Below the pieces are notes generated by a model, which saw only the letters and a list, made by a program, of their open reading frames with translations, ran no database searches and was not told the DNA's origin. From Massilia sp. Root335 (GTDB lineage Bacteria; Pseudomonadota; Gammaproteobacteria; Burkholderiales; Burkholderiaceae_D), in assembly GCF_001425685.1 (NCBI RefSeq), contig NZ_LMCY01000003.1, forward strand, positions 437,149 to 501,148: a stretch of 64,000 bases of DNA, written 5' to 3'. Within the stretch, counting starts at the first letter, position 1. Each line of letters opens with the position of its first letter. Below, piece after piece: positions 1 to 8,487 of the stretch. A program made the translations under genes and the position numbers.

Positions 1-1532
1 TCCTTCTTCTCGGCCTCGTCCTCGAGCTTGCCCAGGTCCAGGCCGCCCTTGGCGACGGACACCAGTTCCTTGCCGTCGAAGTCGTTCAGGAACGACAGCA
101 TCCACTCGTCGACGCGGTCCGTCAGCAGCAGCACTTCCACGCCCTTCTTGCGGAAGATTTCCAGGTGCGGGCTGTTCTTCGCGGCGTTGTAGTTGTCCGC
201 GGTAACGTAGTAGATCTTGTCCTGGCCTTCCTTCATGCGGCCGATGTAGTCGGCGAACGACACGGTCTGGTCGGCGGAATCGGTGTGCGTGGACGCAAAG
301 CGCAACAGCTTCGCGATGCGGTCCTTGTTGGTCGAATCCTCGCCGATGCCTTCCTTGAGCACCTGGCCGAATTCCTTCCAGAAGGTCACGTACTTGTCGC
401 GGCCTTCCTGCTCGTCGCTGTTCGCCATTTCTTCCAGCATGCCCAGCACGCGCTTGGTCGAACCTTCGCGGATCACGCGCACGTCGCGCGACTCCTGCAG
501 GATCTCGCGCGAGACGTTCAGCGGCAGGTCGTTCGAATCGATCACGCCCTTCACGAAGCGCAGGTAGACCGGCATCAGCTGCTCGGCGTCGTCCATGATG
601 AAGACGCGCTTCACGTACAGCTTGATGCCGCCGCGCTTGTTGCGGTCCCACAGGTCGAACGGCGCGTGGCCCGGCACGTACAGCAGTTGCGTGTATTCGC
701 TGCGGCCTTCGACGCGGTTGTGCGTGTACGCGAGCGGCGGCTGGAAGTCGTGCGACACGTGCTTGTAGAACTCTTCGTACTGCTCCGGCGTGATGTCGGA
801 CTTCGAACGGGCCCACAGCGCGGACGCCTGGTTGACGGTCTCGAATTCATCGCGGACGACGGTTTCCTTCTTCTCCTCGTCCCACTCTTCCTTCTTCATC
901 TCGATCGGCAGCGAGATGTGGTCGGAATATTTGCGGATGATGGACTTCAGCTTCCACGACGACAGCAGCTCGTCCTCGCCTTCGCGCAGGTGCAGGATGA
1001 TGTCCGTACCGCGATTGGTCTTCTCGATCTGCTCGACGGTGTAGTCGCCCTCGCCCGTCGATTCCCAGCGGATGCCGTCGGCAGCGGCGGCGCCGGCGCG
1101 GCGGGTCTCGACGGTGACGCGGTCGGCCACGATGAAGGCCGAGTAGAAGCCCACGCCGAACTGGCCGATCAGCGCGGCATCGGCCTGCTGGTCGCCCGAC
1201 AGCTTGCTGAAGAATTCCTTCGTGCCCGACTTGGCGATCGTCCCCAGGTGCGAGATCACCTCGTCGCGGCTCATGCCGATGCCGTTGTCGGAAATGGTGA
1301 CGGTTTTCGCATCCTTGTCGAACAGGACCTTGATCTTCAGCTCATGGTCGTTGCCGTACAGGCTGTCGTTGTTGATCGCCTCGAAGCGCAGCTTGTCGGC
1401 CGCGTCGGACGCGTTGGAAATCAGTTCCCGAAGGAAAATCTCCTTGTTGGAATACAAGGAATGAATCATCAGTTGCAGCAGCTGCTTGACTTCTGCTTGG
1501 AACCCAAGGGTTTCTTTTTCGGCTACGGCCAT
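1..1532 (-). CDS. htpG: Molecular chaperone HtpG (Hsp90), 3' end outside window
   Basis: Cytosolic ATP-dependent Hsp90 chaperone that remodels client proteins with the DnaK system. The first 510 residues are present; the family is about 630 long, so part of the C-terminal dimerisation domain lies beyond the window edge. Visible motifs are the GHKL ATP-site segments [11 protein letters not shown] (residues 35-44) and DNGIGM (82-87), then [11 protein letters not shown], followed by the middle domain with [12 protein letters not shown]. Translation starts at the ATG complementary to 1530-1532, with a GAGG ribosome-binding site just upstream. A sigma-32 promoter lies about 40-70 bp upstream, fitting heat-shock control. 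It is divergent from the VOC/sigma-factor operon. Confidence 0.97.
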   Translation of the reverse strand, partial: MAVAEKETLGFQAEVKQLLQLMIHSLYSNKEIFLRELISNASDAADKLRFEAINNDSLYGNDHELKIKVLFDKDAKTVTISDNGIGMSRDEVISHLGTIAKSGTKEFFSKLSGDQQADAALIGQFGVGFYSAFIVADRVTVETRRAGAAAADGIRWESTGEGDYTVEQIEKTNRGTDIILHLREGEDELLSSWKLKSIIRKYSDHISLPIEMKKEEWDEEKKETVVRDEFETVNQASALWARSKSDITPEQYEEFYKHVSHDFQPPLAYTHNRVEGRSEYTQLLYVPGHAPFDLWDRNKRGGIKLYVKRVFIMDDAEQLMPVYLRFVKGVIDSNDLPLNVSREILQESRDVRVIREGSTKRVLGMLEEMANSDEQEGRDKYVTFWKEFGQVLKEGIGEDSTNKDRIAKLLRFASTHTDSADQTVSFADYIGRMKEGQDKIYYVTADNYNAAKNSPHLEIFRKKGVEVLLLTDRVDEWMLSFLNDFDGKELVSVAKGGLDLGKLEDEAEKK

Positions 1533-1573
1533 CTTATATCCTCGTTCGTATCAGGGTTGGACAGACCGGTTCG

Positions 1574-1601
1574 ATATTGGGATACCAACAAGGATTTCAA
1601 G
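1574..1601 (-). promoter_or_regulatory. Sigma-32 heat-shock promoter of htpG
   Basis: On the minus strand CTTGAAA (complement of 1595-1601) is followed after 13 bases by CCCAATAT (complement of 1574-1581). The known RpoH consensus is CTTGAAA, 11-16 bases, CCCCATNT, so only one defined base of the -10 element differs. It lies 42 bp upstream of the htpG start, where a heat-shock promoter is expected. Confidence 0.75.
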
Positions 1602-1706
1602 AGTTATTTTTTCCCGGTCGCACTTCTTATGCATACGACAAGGTTCTCGACTTTTTGACCGAGTCGGCATACCGTGTCGATCCATCGAAATTTTTTTGCG
1701 CGGGCG

Positions 1707-1733
1707 TGTCGAAAACGTGGAAGCCCGATCGTC
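1707..1733 (+). promoter_or_regulatory. Candidate ECF42-type promoter of the VOC/YciI/sigma operon
   Basis: TGTCGA at 1707-1712 is followed after 17 bases by CGTC at 1730-1733. As I recall, ECF42-group sigma factors recognise TGTCGA at -35 and CGWC at -10. This operon encodes an ECF42-type factor, so the match suggests autoregulation. A second TGTCGA at 1675-1680 has no CGWC partner at that spacing. The site is 73 bp upstream of the first ATG. Confidence 0.6.
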
Positions 1734-1805
1734 GTACGGACAGCGGCACCGGTTCGGCACCTCCGTGCCGGCAGCCGCAGACCATTCACTGAACAGGAGA
1801 TCATC

Positions 1806-2294
1806 ATGACCGAACAAGTGCGTCCCATCCCCGAAGGCTTCCACACGATCACCCCGCACCTCGTCTGCAGCGGCGCGGCCGACGCGCTGACGTTCTACAA
1901 GCAGGCCTTCGGCGCCGTCGAGAACAGCCGCATGCCGGGCCCGGGCGGCAAGATCATGCATGCCCAGATGCGCATCGGCGACTCGCTGATCATGCTCGCC
2001 GACGACTTTCCGGATTCCGGCTGCGTCGGCCCGCTCGCGCTCAAGAACACGCCCGTCTACATCCACCTGTACGTCGAGGACGCCGACGCCGTCTTTGCCC
2101 GCGCCGTGGAAGCGGGCGCGAAACCGGTCATGCCGATGGCCGACATGTTCTGGGGCGACCGCTACGGCCAGATCGAGGACCCGTTCGGCCACCGCTGGTC
2201 GATCGCCACCCACAAGCGCGACATGACGCCCGACCAGATGCGCGACGAGATGCAGAAAATGATGGGCCAGGGCTGCGCGGGAGCACAACAATGA
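1806..2294 (+). CDS. VOC-family (PhnB-like glyoxalase/dioxygenase fold) protein
   Basis: A 162-residue protein of the vicinal oxygen chelate superfamily, PhnB-like type. It shows the fold's segments: HLVCSGAADALTFYKQAFG near the N-terminus, then PVYIHLYVEDADAVFARAVEAG, and the closing GDRYGQIEDPFGHRWSIATH. Substrate and metal dependence cannot be read from sequence; related proteins include fosfomycin-resistance and demethylmenaquinone-methyltransferase-like members. The ATG at 1806 follows an AGGAG site at 1795-1799. Its TGA overlaps the ATG of the next gene (ATGA), so the two are translationally coupled. PhnB-like genes commonly accompany YciI/DGPF proteins and ECF42 sigma factors, as here. 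Confidence 0.85.
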   Translation: MTEQVRPIPEGFHTITPHLVCSGAADALTFYKQAFGAVENSRMPGPGGKIMHAQMRIGDSLIMLADDFPDSGCVGPLALKNTPVYIHLYVEDADAVFARAVEAGAKPVMPMADMFWGDRYGQIEDPFGHRWSIATHKRDMTPDQMRDEMQKMMGQGCAGAQQ

Positions 2295-2716
2295 AATTCA
2301 TGGTCATCGTGAAGGCCAGCGCGGCCTCGGAAGCCGGCATCATGCCGAGCGAAAAACTGTTCGTCGACATGGGCAACTTCAACGAGGAACTCGTCAAGGC
2401 CGGCATCCTGCTGGCCGCCGACGGCCTGATGCCAAGTTCCAAAGGCGCCCGCATCCGCTTCGACGGCGACCGGCGCACCGTCATCGACGGTCCGTTCGCG
2501 GAAACGAAGGAACTCATCGCCGGGTTCTGGATGATCGAAGTCGGCTCGAAGGAAGAAGCCATCGAGTGGTTCAAGCGCTGCCCGAACCCGCACGAGGACA
2601 TGGCGAGCGAGATCGAGATCCGCCAGCTGTTCGGCCCCGACGACTTCGGCACGGACCTGCCGTCCGAGGTGCGCGCGCAGGAAGACCGCATGCGCGAACA
2701 ACTCGCGGCACGCTGA
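2291..2716 (+). CDS. YciI/DGPF-domain protein
   Basis: A 141-residue single-domain protein of the YCII-related (DGPF) family. The signature DGPFAETKELIAGFWMIEV is present at about residues 65-83, and the start MKFMVIVKA is typical. Biochemical function is unknown for most members; YciI itself has a ferredoxin-like fold with a conserved His/Asp pair. The ATG overlaps the VOC gene stop by 4 bp. The strict VOC-YciI-YciI-sigma order indicates membership of an ECF42 regulon. The protein is soluble, with no signal peptide. Confidence 0.88.
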   Translation: MKFMVIVKASAASEAGIMPSEKLFVDMGNFNEELVKAGILLAADGLMPSSKGARIRFDGDRRTVIDGPFAETKELIAGFWMIEVGSKEEAIEWFKRCPNPHEDMASEIEIRQLFGPDDFGTDLPSEVRAQEDRMREQLAAR

Positions 2717-2727
2717 GGAGGCCGGCC

Positions 2728-3609
2728 ATGCAGTTCATGCTCATTCGCACCGACAACGACGGCCGCGCCGCGACGGCCGACCCGCAGGCGGTACTGGACG
2801 ATCTGCTGCGCCGGCTGCCGGGCGGCGCCGGGGCCGGCGCGGACGCTCCCCGCGCGCCCGCGCTGGCGCTGGCATTCGCGCCGGACGCGGAAGCGCTGCG
2901 CCTCAAGCTGTGGCCCGGCGGCGAGGCCGTGACGGCCGGACCGTTCCCGTCCGACGAACGCCTGCCGGCCGGCTTCGCCGTGTTCGAGGCCCGATCGCGC
3001 GCCGCCGCGCTGGCATGGCTGCGCGACCACTTGCCCAGTCACGCCGCCGGCACCGCCACGCTGGAACTGCGCGAGACGGGCTGCCCGGGCGGCTGCGCCG
3101 GCGTCCCGCCCGGCGCGGCCGGCGGCGACGCCTGCTACGCGATCCTGCTGCGTTCCGACGCCGGCACGGAGCGCGACGCCATCCCGCCGCAGGAAAAGCT
3201 CGACCGCCTGAACGCCTTCAACGCCATCCATGCGGCGGCAGGCACGCTGCTGGCCGGGGACGGGCTGAAGTCGACCGCGCGCGGCGCCCGCGTGCGCGTG
3301 GCGAACGGCGGCGCCAGCGTGATCGACGGACCGTTCGCGGAAGCCAAGGAATTGATCGCCGGCTTCTGGATGGTCCGCGCGCCGTCGATCGAAGCGGCCC
3401 TCGACTGGGCGCGTACGCTGCCCTACCCGACGGGGCCCGAGGTCGACGTCGAGATCCGCCGCGTGGCCCTGATCGCGCCGCTCGGCGCGTCCGCGGTGAC
3501 GGCCGATGCGCCGGACCGGCTGCGCGAGGATGCCAGCGTGCGCGCCGAACAGCTCGACGCCGCCCTGCGCGCCGAGCTGGCGCCGCAACCGGCGTGGGAC
3601 CGGCCGTGA
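2728..3609 (+). CDS. Tandem YciI/DGPF-domain protein (two-domain fusion)
   Basis: A 293-residue protein built of two DGPF-type units. The C-terminal unit (about residues 135-255) is canonical, with LLAGDGLKSTARGARVRV followed by DGPFAEAKELIAGFWMVRA. The N-terminal unit starts MQFMLIRTDNDGR and has a degenerate signature, TAGPFPSDERLPAGFAVFEA, where the invariant Asp-Gly is replaced by Ala-Gly. The ATG at 2728 has GAGGAGG a few bases upstream; a longer upstream reading frame would overlap the previous YciI gene and was not used. The gene sits directly before the ECF42 sigma gene. Function is unknown; the degenerate half may be structural. Confidence 0.82.
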   Translation: MQFMLIRTDNDGRAATADPQAVLDDLLRRLPGGAGAGADAPRAPALALAFAPDAEALRLKLWPGGEAVTAGPFPSDERLPAGFAVFEARSRAAALAWLRDHLPSHAAGTATLELRETGCPGGCAGVPPGAAGGDACYAILLRSDAGTERDAIPPQEKLDRLNAFNAIHAAAGTLLAGDGLKSTARGARVRVANGGASVIDGPFAEAKELIAGFWMVRAPSIEAALDWARTLPYPTGPEVDVEIRRVALIAPLGASAVTADAPDRLREDASVRAEQLDAALRAELAPQPAWDRP

Positions 3610-3634
3610 CGCCTGTCCGGGCGGGACGGCACGC

Positions 3635-4939
3635 ATGACGGGCGGCGCCGACACGGGCCGCGTCGTCGAGGCGGTGTGGCGCATGGAATCGGCGCGCATC
3701 GTCGGCGCGCTGACGCGCATGCTGCGCGACCTGGGACGGGCCGAGGAACTCGCCCAGGACGCGCTGCTGGAAGCGCTGGAGCGCTGGCCGGCGGACGGCG
3801 TGCCCGACCGTCCCGGCGCCTGGCTGATGCAGGTGGCCAAGCGGCGCGCGCTCGACCACCTGCGCCACCATGCCATGCACGCCAGCAAGGAAGGCGAGCT
3901 GAGCTGGGAGTTCGACAATATGCTGGCCGACGGCGGCAGCTTCCGCGATCCCGCCGAGCTGGCCGCGCTGGCGCAGGAGACGGCCGGCGAGATCGACGAC
4001 GACGTGCTGCGCCTGATCTTCGTCTGCTGCCACCCGGTGCTGTCGGCCGAGGCGCGCGCGGCGCTGGCGCTGAAACTGCTGGGCGGCCTGGCCACGGGCG
4101 AGATCGCGCGGGCCTTCCTCGTGCCGGAAGCGACGGTGGCCCAGCGCATCGTGCGCGCCAAACGGACGCTGGCGGAAGCGCGCGTGCCGTTCGAGGTGCC
4201 GGGCGGCGACGAACTCAAGCCGCGCCTCGCGTCCGTGCTGCAGGTGATCTACCTGATCTACAACGAAGGCTATTCCGCGAGCGCCGGCAACGAGTGGCTG
4301 CGGCCCACGCTGTGCCGCGAGGCAGTGCGCCTGGGCCGCGTGCTGGCGGAACTGATGCCCGACGAAGGCGAGGTCCACGGCCTCGTCGCGCTGATGGAAA
4401 TCCAGTCCTCGCGCGAGCGCGCACGCACGGGGCCGGACGGCGCACCGATCCTGCTGATGGACCAGGACCGTTCCCGCTGGGACCGCCTGCTGATCGGCCG
4501 CGGCCTGGCGGCGCTGGACCGCGCCGGCCGCCTGGGCGCCCTCGGACCGTACGCGCTGCAGGCCGCCATCGCCGCCTGCCACGCCCGCGCGCTCAAGCCC
4601 GACGCGACGGACTGGACGCGCATCGCCGCCCTGTACGACGCGCTGTCCCAGCTGATGCCCTCGCCCGTCGTCGAGCTGAACCGCGCGGTGGCGCTGGGCA
4701 TGGCCTATGGCCCCGCCGCCGGCCTGGCCCTCGCCGACGCGCTGCTGGACGTGCCTGCGCTGCGCAACTACCACCTGCTGCCCAGCGTGCGGGGCGACCT
4801 GCTGGCGAAGCTCGGGCGCCACGACGAGGCGGCGGCGGAATTCGAGCGCGCGGCGGGCATGACGCAGAACGAGCGGGAACGCGAACTGCTGCTGGTGCGG
4901 GCCGGGACGAGCAAGACCCGGCTCGCGCGCGGCGAGTGA
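3635..4939 (+). CDS. ECF42-type RNA polymerase sigma factor with C-terminal extension
   Basis: A 434-residue sigma-70-family ECF protein. Region 2 (about residues 10-80) contains ELAQDALLEALERWP and PGAWLMQVAKRRALDHLR; region 4 (about 125-180) contains TGEIARAFLVPEATVAQRI. A long alpha-helical extension (about 200-434) carries YLIYNEGYSAS and VVELNRAVALGMAYGP, the marks of the ECF42/SigJ-like (DUF6596) group. In that group the extension is thought to replace an anti-sigma factor. No anti-sigma gene is adjacent. The ATG at 3635 starts 25 bp after the preceding stop. It probably drives the operon's own promoter at 1707-1733. Confidence 0.92.
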   Translation: MTGGADTGRVVEAVWRMESARIVGALTRMLRDLGRAEELAQDALLEALERWPADGVPDRPGAWLMQVAKRRALDHLRHHAMHASKEGELSWEFDNMLADGGSFRDPAELAALAQETAGEIDDDVLRLIFVCCHPVLSAEARAALALKLLGGLATGEIARAFLVPEATVAQRIVRAKRTLAEARVPFEVPGGDELKPRLASVLQVIYLIYNEGYSASAGNEWLRPTLCREAVRLGRVLAELMPDEGEVHGLVALMEIQSSRERARTGPDGAPILLMDQDRSRWDRLLIGRGLAALDRAGRLGALGPYALQAAIAACHARALKPDATDWTRIAALYDALSQLMPSPVVELNRAVALGMAYGPAAGLALADALLDVPALRNYHLLPSVRGDLLAKLGRHDEAAAEFERAAGMTQNERERELLLVRAGTSKTRLARGE

Positions 4940-4958
4940 ACATTCATCGGGAGCACGC

Positions 4959-5567
4959 GTGCCGAAAATCGACCTCAAGAAAGAGCTGAAGCATCTTTAC
5001 CAGGCGCCCGCGCGGGAAGTCGTGCAGGTCGACGTCCCCGCCCTGCGCTTCCTCATGATCGACGGCGCGGGCGATCCGAATACGTCGCCGCTGTATGCCC
5101 GGGCCGTGGAAGCCCTGTTCTCCGTGTCCTATACGGCGAAGTTCATCGTGAAAAAGGGACCGTCGGGCATCGACTACGCGGTGATGCCGCTGGAAGGCCT
5201 GTGGTGGTCGGACGACCCGTCGTCATTCGTCGCCAACGACAGGTCGAAGTGGCAATGGACGATGATGATCCATCAGCCGCCGTACGCCGACGAGTCGGTG
5301 CTGCGCGACGCGATGGCGGAAGTGAAGCGCAAGAAAGGCCTGGCCGCCGTCGAGGCGCTGCGGCTGGAATCGTTCACGGAAGGCCCGTGCGCGCAGACGC
5401 TGCACGTCGGACCGTTCACCGCGGACGGACCGACGATCCGGCGCGTGCACGATTTCATCGAGACCCGCGCCGCCCTCGCCGGCAAGCACCACGAAATCTA
5501 TCTGAGCGACATCAGGCGCGCCGATGCCAGCCGGTGGAAGACGATCATCCGCCAACCGATGGCGTGA
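4959..5567 (+). CDS. GyrI-like small-molecule-binding domain protein
   Basis: A 202-residue protein of the GyrI-like family (SbmC/Rob-type ligand-binding fold, no DNA-binding domain). Segments such as LRFLMIDGAGDPNTSPLYARA, PLEGLWWSDD and GPFTADGPTIRRVHDFIE match stand-alone members. The start is GTG at 4959, preceded by a GGGAG site; no in-frame ATG fits better. It lies 19 bp after the sigma gene, so it is probably the last gene of that operon. The family binds hydrophobic or cationic ligands and some members hydrolyse them; its role here is unknown. Confidence 0.85.
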   Translation: MPKIDLKKELKHLYQAPAREVVQVDVPALRFLMIDGAGDPNTSPLYARAVEALFSVSYTAKFIVKKGPSGIDYAVMPLEGLWWSDDPSSFVANDRSKWQWTMMIHQPPYADESVLRDAMAEVKRKKGLAAVEALRLESFTEGPCAQTLHVGPFTADGPTIRRVHDFIETRAALAGKHHEIYLSDIRRADASRWKTIIRQPMA

Positions 5568-5576
5568 CAACGGGCG

Positions 5577-6839
5577 TCAGTCGGGGGACAGGAACGGCGC
5601 CAGTGCCTGGTCGGCCGCGGCCGGATTGATGGCGCGTGCCTGCAGCCCATGCATGGCGACGGCGACGTCGGCTGTACGGCCGCCGTCGTGCAACAGGGCC
5701 TGGTTGTCGGCCATGGAACGGAGCAGCTGGGCGGTGAGGCGGTCCAGCTCGGGGCGGATGGTGTTGGCGAGGTCGGGCGCGTCGTCGAAGCGGCCGGCGT
5801 CCTCTGCCCGCCAGCGGCGGTACAGTTCGCGCTGCACCGTCTTGGATGCTTCGATCTGCGCCCGGAACACGCTGCGTATCCATGCCTCCGGCAATCCCAG
5901 CCCACGCCCCTGACGCACCGCGGCGGCGATGACCTGTTCTTCGCGCGGCCGGTCTTCGATGGCAGCCTTCGCGTTCCACTTGGCGCGCGCCACGTCCCGC
6001 GCCAGCAGCAGGCGTTGGTCGATGGCCTGGCGCAATGGCTCCAGTCCCCAGGGAAACGCCAGCCACCGATCCAGGCTCCTCGACACGTCGCCGTTGTCCA
6101 GCCGGTGCTGCAGCCAGCGGTCGACATACGCCTTCAGCGCCGTATCGCGCGGCAGCAGGATGGCCTTCTCCGCCTGGTCGAACGGCGCGTCCGGATGCAC
6201 CGCGCACAGCTGCGGATGCAGGCGCTGCTGCAAACGGGTTTCGACGGCGTCGGTTATCATCAGATCGGCCGCACCACTGACGATCCGGCCGAAGATGGTC
6301 ACATTGTCCGGGTACACGGTCAGCTGGGCGCGCGGCGCCCAGGCGCGGGCGAAGCGTTCGTTCGTGCCGCCCGGATTGACGATCAGCCGCACGTCCGGCT
6401 GGTTGATCTGCGCCAGCGTCTGGAAGCGGGCGACGTTTTCGCAGCGTGCGATCGGCGTCTTGCCGTCGTGTAGATAGGGCACCGAAAACAGCGCGCGCCG
6501 TTGCCGCTCGGCCGTCACCGACACGCCGCTCATCGCCAGATCGAACTTGTCCGCATCCAGGTCGGCCATCAGCGTCGGCCAGCCGGTCGGAACCAGTTGC
6601 AGCCGCACGCCGAGCGCCTGCGCCAGCTCGCCCGCCAGCGCCACATCCATGCCGATGAACTCGCCACCAGGCTGCAGGTAGCTGAAGGGCTTGTAGTCGC
6701 CGGTACTGCCCACGCGCAGGACGCCGCGCGCGGCGATGTCGTCCAGCCGGCCGGCCTGTGCCGGCGCCAGTACCGCCGTCAGCAGGCCCGCCAACACGAC
6801 GGGCCGCATGCAAACCCTGCAAAACGCTGCCGCGCGCAT
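5577..6839 (-). CDS. Exported PheC-AroQ fusion: cyclohexadienyl dehydratase plus gamma-class chorismate mutase
   Basis: A 420-residue protein with a Sec signal peptide (cleavage likely after AQA, residue 29). Residues 30-255 form a solute-binding-type domain like cyclohexadienyl dehydratase: RVGSTGDYKPFSY, GMDVALAGELAQALG and the diagnostic NPGGTNERFAR (155-165). Residues about 260-345 match secreted gamma-class AroQ chorismate mutase: RLLLARDVARAKW, IEDRPREEQVIAAA and FRAQIEASKTVQRELYRRW. Together they would convert chorismate through prephenate to phenylpyruvate in the periplasm. It is convergent with the GyrI-like gene. The physiological reason for periplasmic phenylalanine-pathway enzymes is unsettled. 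Confidence 0.88.
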   Translation of the reverse strand: MRAAAFCRVCMRPVVLAGLLTAVLAPAQAGRLDDIAARGVLRVGSTGDYKPFSYLQPGGEFIGMDVALAGELAQALGVRLQLVPTGWPTLMADLDADKFDLAMSGVSVTAERQRRALFSVPYLHDGKTPIARCENVARFQTLAQINQPDVRLIVNPGGTNERFARAWAPRAQLTVYPDNVTIFGRIVSGAADLMITDAVETRLQQRLHPQLCAVHPDAPFDQAEKAILLPRDTALKAYVDRWLQHRLDNGDVSRSLDRWLAFPWGLEPLRQAIDQRLLLARDVARAKWNAKAAIEDRPREEQVIAAAVRQGRGLGLPEAWIRSVFRAQIEASKTVQRELYRRWRAEDAGRFDDAPDLANTIRPELDRLTAQLLRSMADNQALLHDGGRTADVAVAMHGLQARAINPAAADQALAPFLSPD

Positions 6840-6942
6840 GAATCTCCTTCATCTGTCCGTAGTGGCCGGAGCCTGGTGCCGCGCAGCGTAGGGTAAGGGC
6901 GCATGCCTGTCAAGCCGGCCACGGCGCCAGCCCGGGCGACCG

Positions 6943-8376
6943 TCACCCCAGCACCCGCTCCAGCCCCCGCCACGCCTCGTCGTCCTCCAGCGCCGCCACG
7001 TTCAGCCGCAGCTTGGTGGACGGCAGCTGGTCCGGCGAGAACAGGCTGCCCGGCGCCAGCAGCAGGCCCTCGTCCATCGCGCGCGCGGCCAGCACGTTGG
7101 TGTCGCGGCCGCAGTCGGCCCACGCGAACATGCCGGCCGTCGGCGCGGGTTCCAGCGTCATGCCGAGGGATTCCGCGCGGCGCAGCACCTGCGGCCGCAC
7201 GGCGTCCAGCCGGGCGCGGATGCGGTCCAGGTGCTTGCGGTACACGCCTTCGCACAGGATCTTGTAGACGATCCGCTCGCCCAGGTCGCTCGTGCTCAGC
7301 GTGGCCAGCATCTTGCGGTCGGCCAGGCGCTGCACGACGTCCGCGGAGGCCGCGATGAAGCCGACCCGCAAATTGGCGGCCAGCGATTTCGAGAAGCCGC
7401 TCAGGTAGATCACGCGCTGCAGCTGGTCCAGCGCCGCCAGCCGGGTCACGCTCTGGGCGCCGCCCGGGTGCAGGTCGCAATAGATATCGTCCTCGACGAC
7501 CGTGATGTCGTGGCGCTCGGCGATGCGCAGGATCTGGAAGGCCTTGGCGGCCGACAGCGACGTGGAACTGGGGTTGTGCAGCACCGAATTGATGATGTAC
7601 AGGCGCGGCTGGTGCAGCGCCGCCAGCGCCTCGAGCTGGGCCAGGTCCGGACCGTCGGCCAGGCGGCGGATGCCGACCACCTTCAGGCCCATCGCTGCGA
7701 ACGAGCCGAACATCAGGAACCACGCCGGATCGTCGACGAACACGGTGTCGCCGGGACGGCAGAATTCGCGCGCGACGAGGTCCAGGCCCTGCGTCACGCC
7801 GAGCGTCGTCACGAACTGTCCGGGCGCGGCCGCGATTTCCAGCTCGGCCAGCTTGCGCTGCAGTTGTTCGCGGAGCGGCGCATAGCCCTGCGGGGCGGCG
7901 TAGTTGAGCAGCACGCTGCTGTTCTGGCGGCTGACGGCGCGCAGCGCGTTGGACACGCCGGGGCCATCCAGCCAGGCCGTCGGCAGGACGCCCGCGGCGC
8001 TCGACGGCTGGCCCGGCATCTGCCGGAACATGTGGCGGATCAGCCAGACGACGTCCAGCGCGCGCGCTTCCAGGGCCGGATCGGCATGCGGTTCGGCGCG
8101 CCGCAATGCCGTGTTCAGGGGCGCGCGCTCGCGCACGAAGAAGCCGGCGCCGCGGCGCGATTCCAGGTAGCCCTGCGCGACGAGGCGGTCGTAGCTGGCC
8201 ACGACGGTGAACGGCGACACGCCGTGGTCCGCGGCGAAACGGCGGATCGAGGGCATGCGGCTGCCCGCGCGCAGCTGCCTGTCGTCGATGCGCGCAGTGA
8301 CGGCGCGGACGATCTGGTCGGCCAGCGGTTCGCCCGAATCGCGCGACAGCAGCGTCGGCATGATTGTATCGGTCAT
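6943..8376 (-). CDS. MocR/PdxR-type GntR regulator with aminotransferase domain
   Basis: A 477-residue transcription regulator. The N-terminal winged helix (about 1-80) has the GntR pattern LADQIVRAVTARIDDRQLRAG and RFAADHGVSPFTVVASYDRL. The rest is an aminotransferase class I fold with TLGVTQGLDLVAREF, the PLP-facing VEDDIYCDLHP, and SGFSKSLAANLRVGFIAA, whose Lys is the PLP-binding position. MocR proteins usually sense PLP or amino-acid-derived ligands and control a divergent neighbour. Here the divergent EamA exporter starts 111 bp away, making it the likely target. The ATG is complementary to 8374-8376. Confidence 0.92.
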   Translation of the reverse strand: MTDTIMPTLLSRDSGEPLADQIVRAVTARIDDRQLRAGSRMPSIRRFAADHGVSPFTVVASYDRLVAQGYLESRRGAGFFVRERAPLNTALRRAEPHADPALEARALDVVWLIRHMFRQMPGQPSSAAGVLPTAWLDGPGVSNALRAVSRQNSSVLLNYAAPQGYAPLREQLQRKLAELEIAAAPGQFVTTLGVTQGLDLVAREFCRPGDTVFVDDPAWFLMFGSFAAMGLKVVGIRRLADGPDLAQLEALAALHQPRLYIINSVLHNPSSTSLSAAKAFQILRIAERHDITVVEDDIYCDLHPGGAQSVTRLAALDQLQRVIYLSGFSKSLAANLRVGFIAASADVVQRLADRKMLATLSTSDLGERIVYKILCEGVYRKHLDRIRARLDAVRPQVLRRAESLGMTLEPAPTAGMFAWADCGRDTNVLAARAMDEGLLLAPGSLFSPDQLPSTKLRLNVAALEDDEAWRGLERVLG

Positions 8377-8386
8377 TTTTGCAACA

Positions 8387-8429
8387 CAGTACGCAAAAGG
8401 ATATCGGTAAGTGTATAGGGACTGTACTG
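8387..8429. promoter_or_regulatory. Possible MocR operator between regulator and exporter
   Basis: In the 111-bp divergent intergenic region, CAGTAC (8387-8392) and its complement GTACTG (8424-8429) form an inverted pair. The second lies in GGGACTGTACTG. Spaced repeats fit the extended sites that MocR dimers occupy. The assignment is inference only. Confidence 0.3.
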
Positions 8430-8487
8430 CTCGTCCGGTCTAGCATACCTCTGACCAAGGCGTGCTGCAACGATAACCGGAGAACCC

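Noticed and set aside
165..1658. Plus-strand open frame opposite htpG
   Set aside because: It is antisense to a confident htpG, is rich in repetitive Val/Ala/Arg/His and has no family resemblance.
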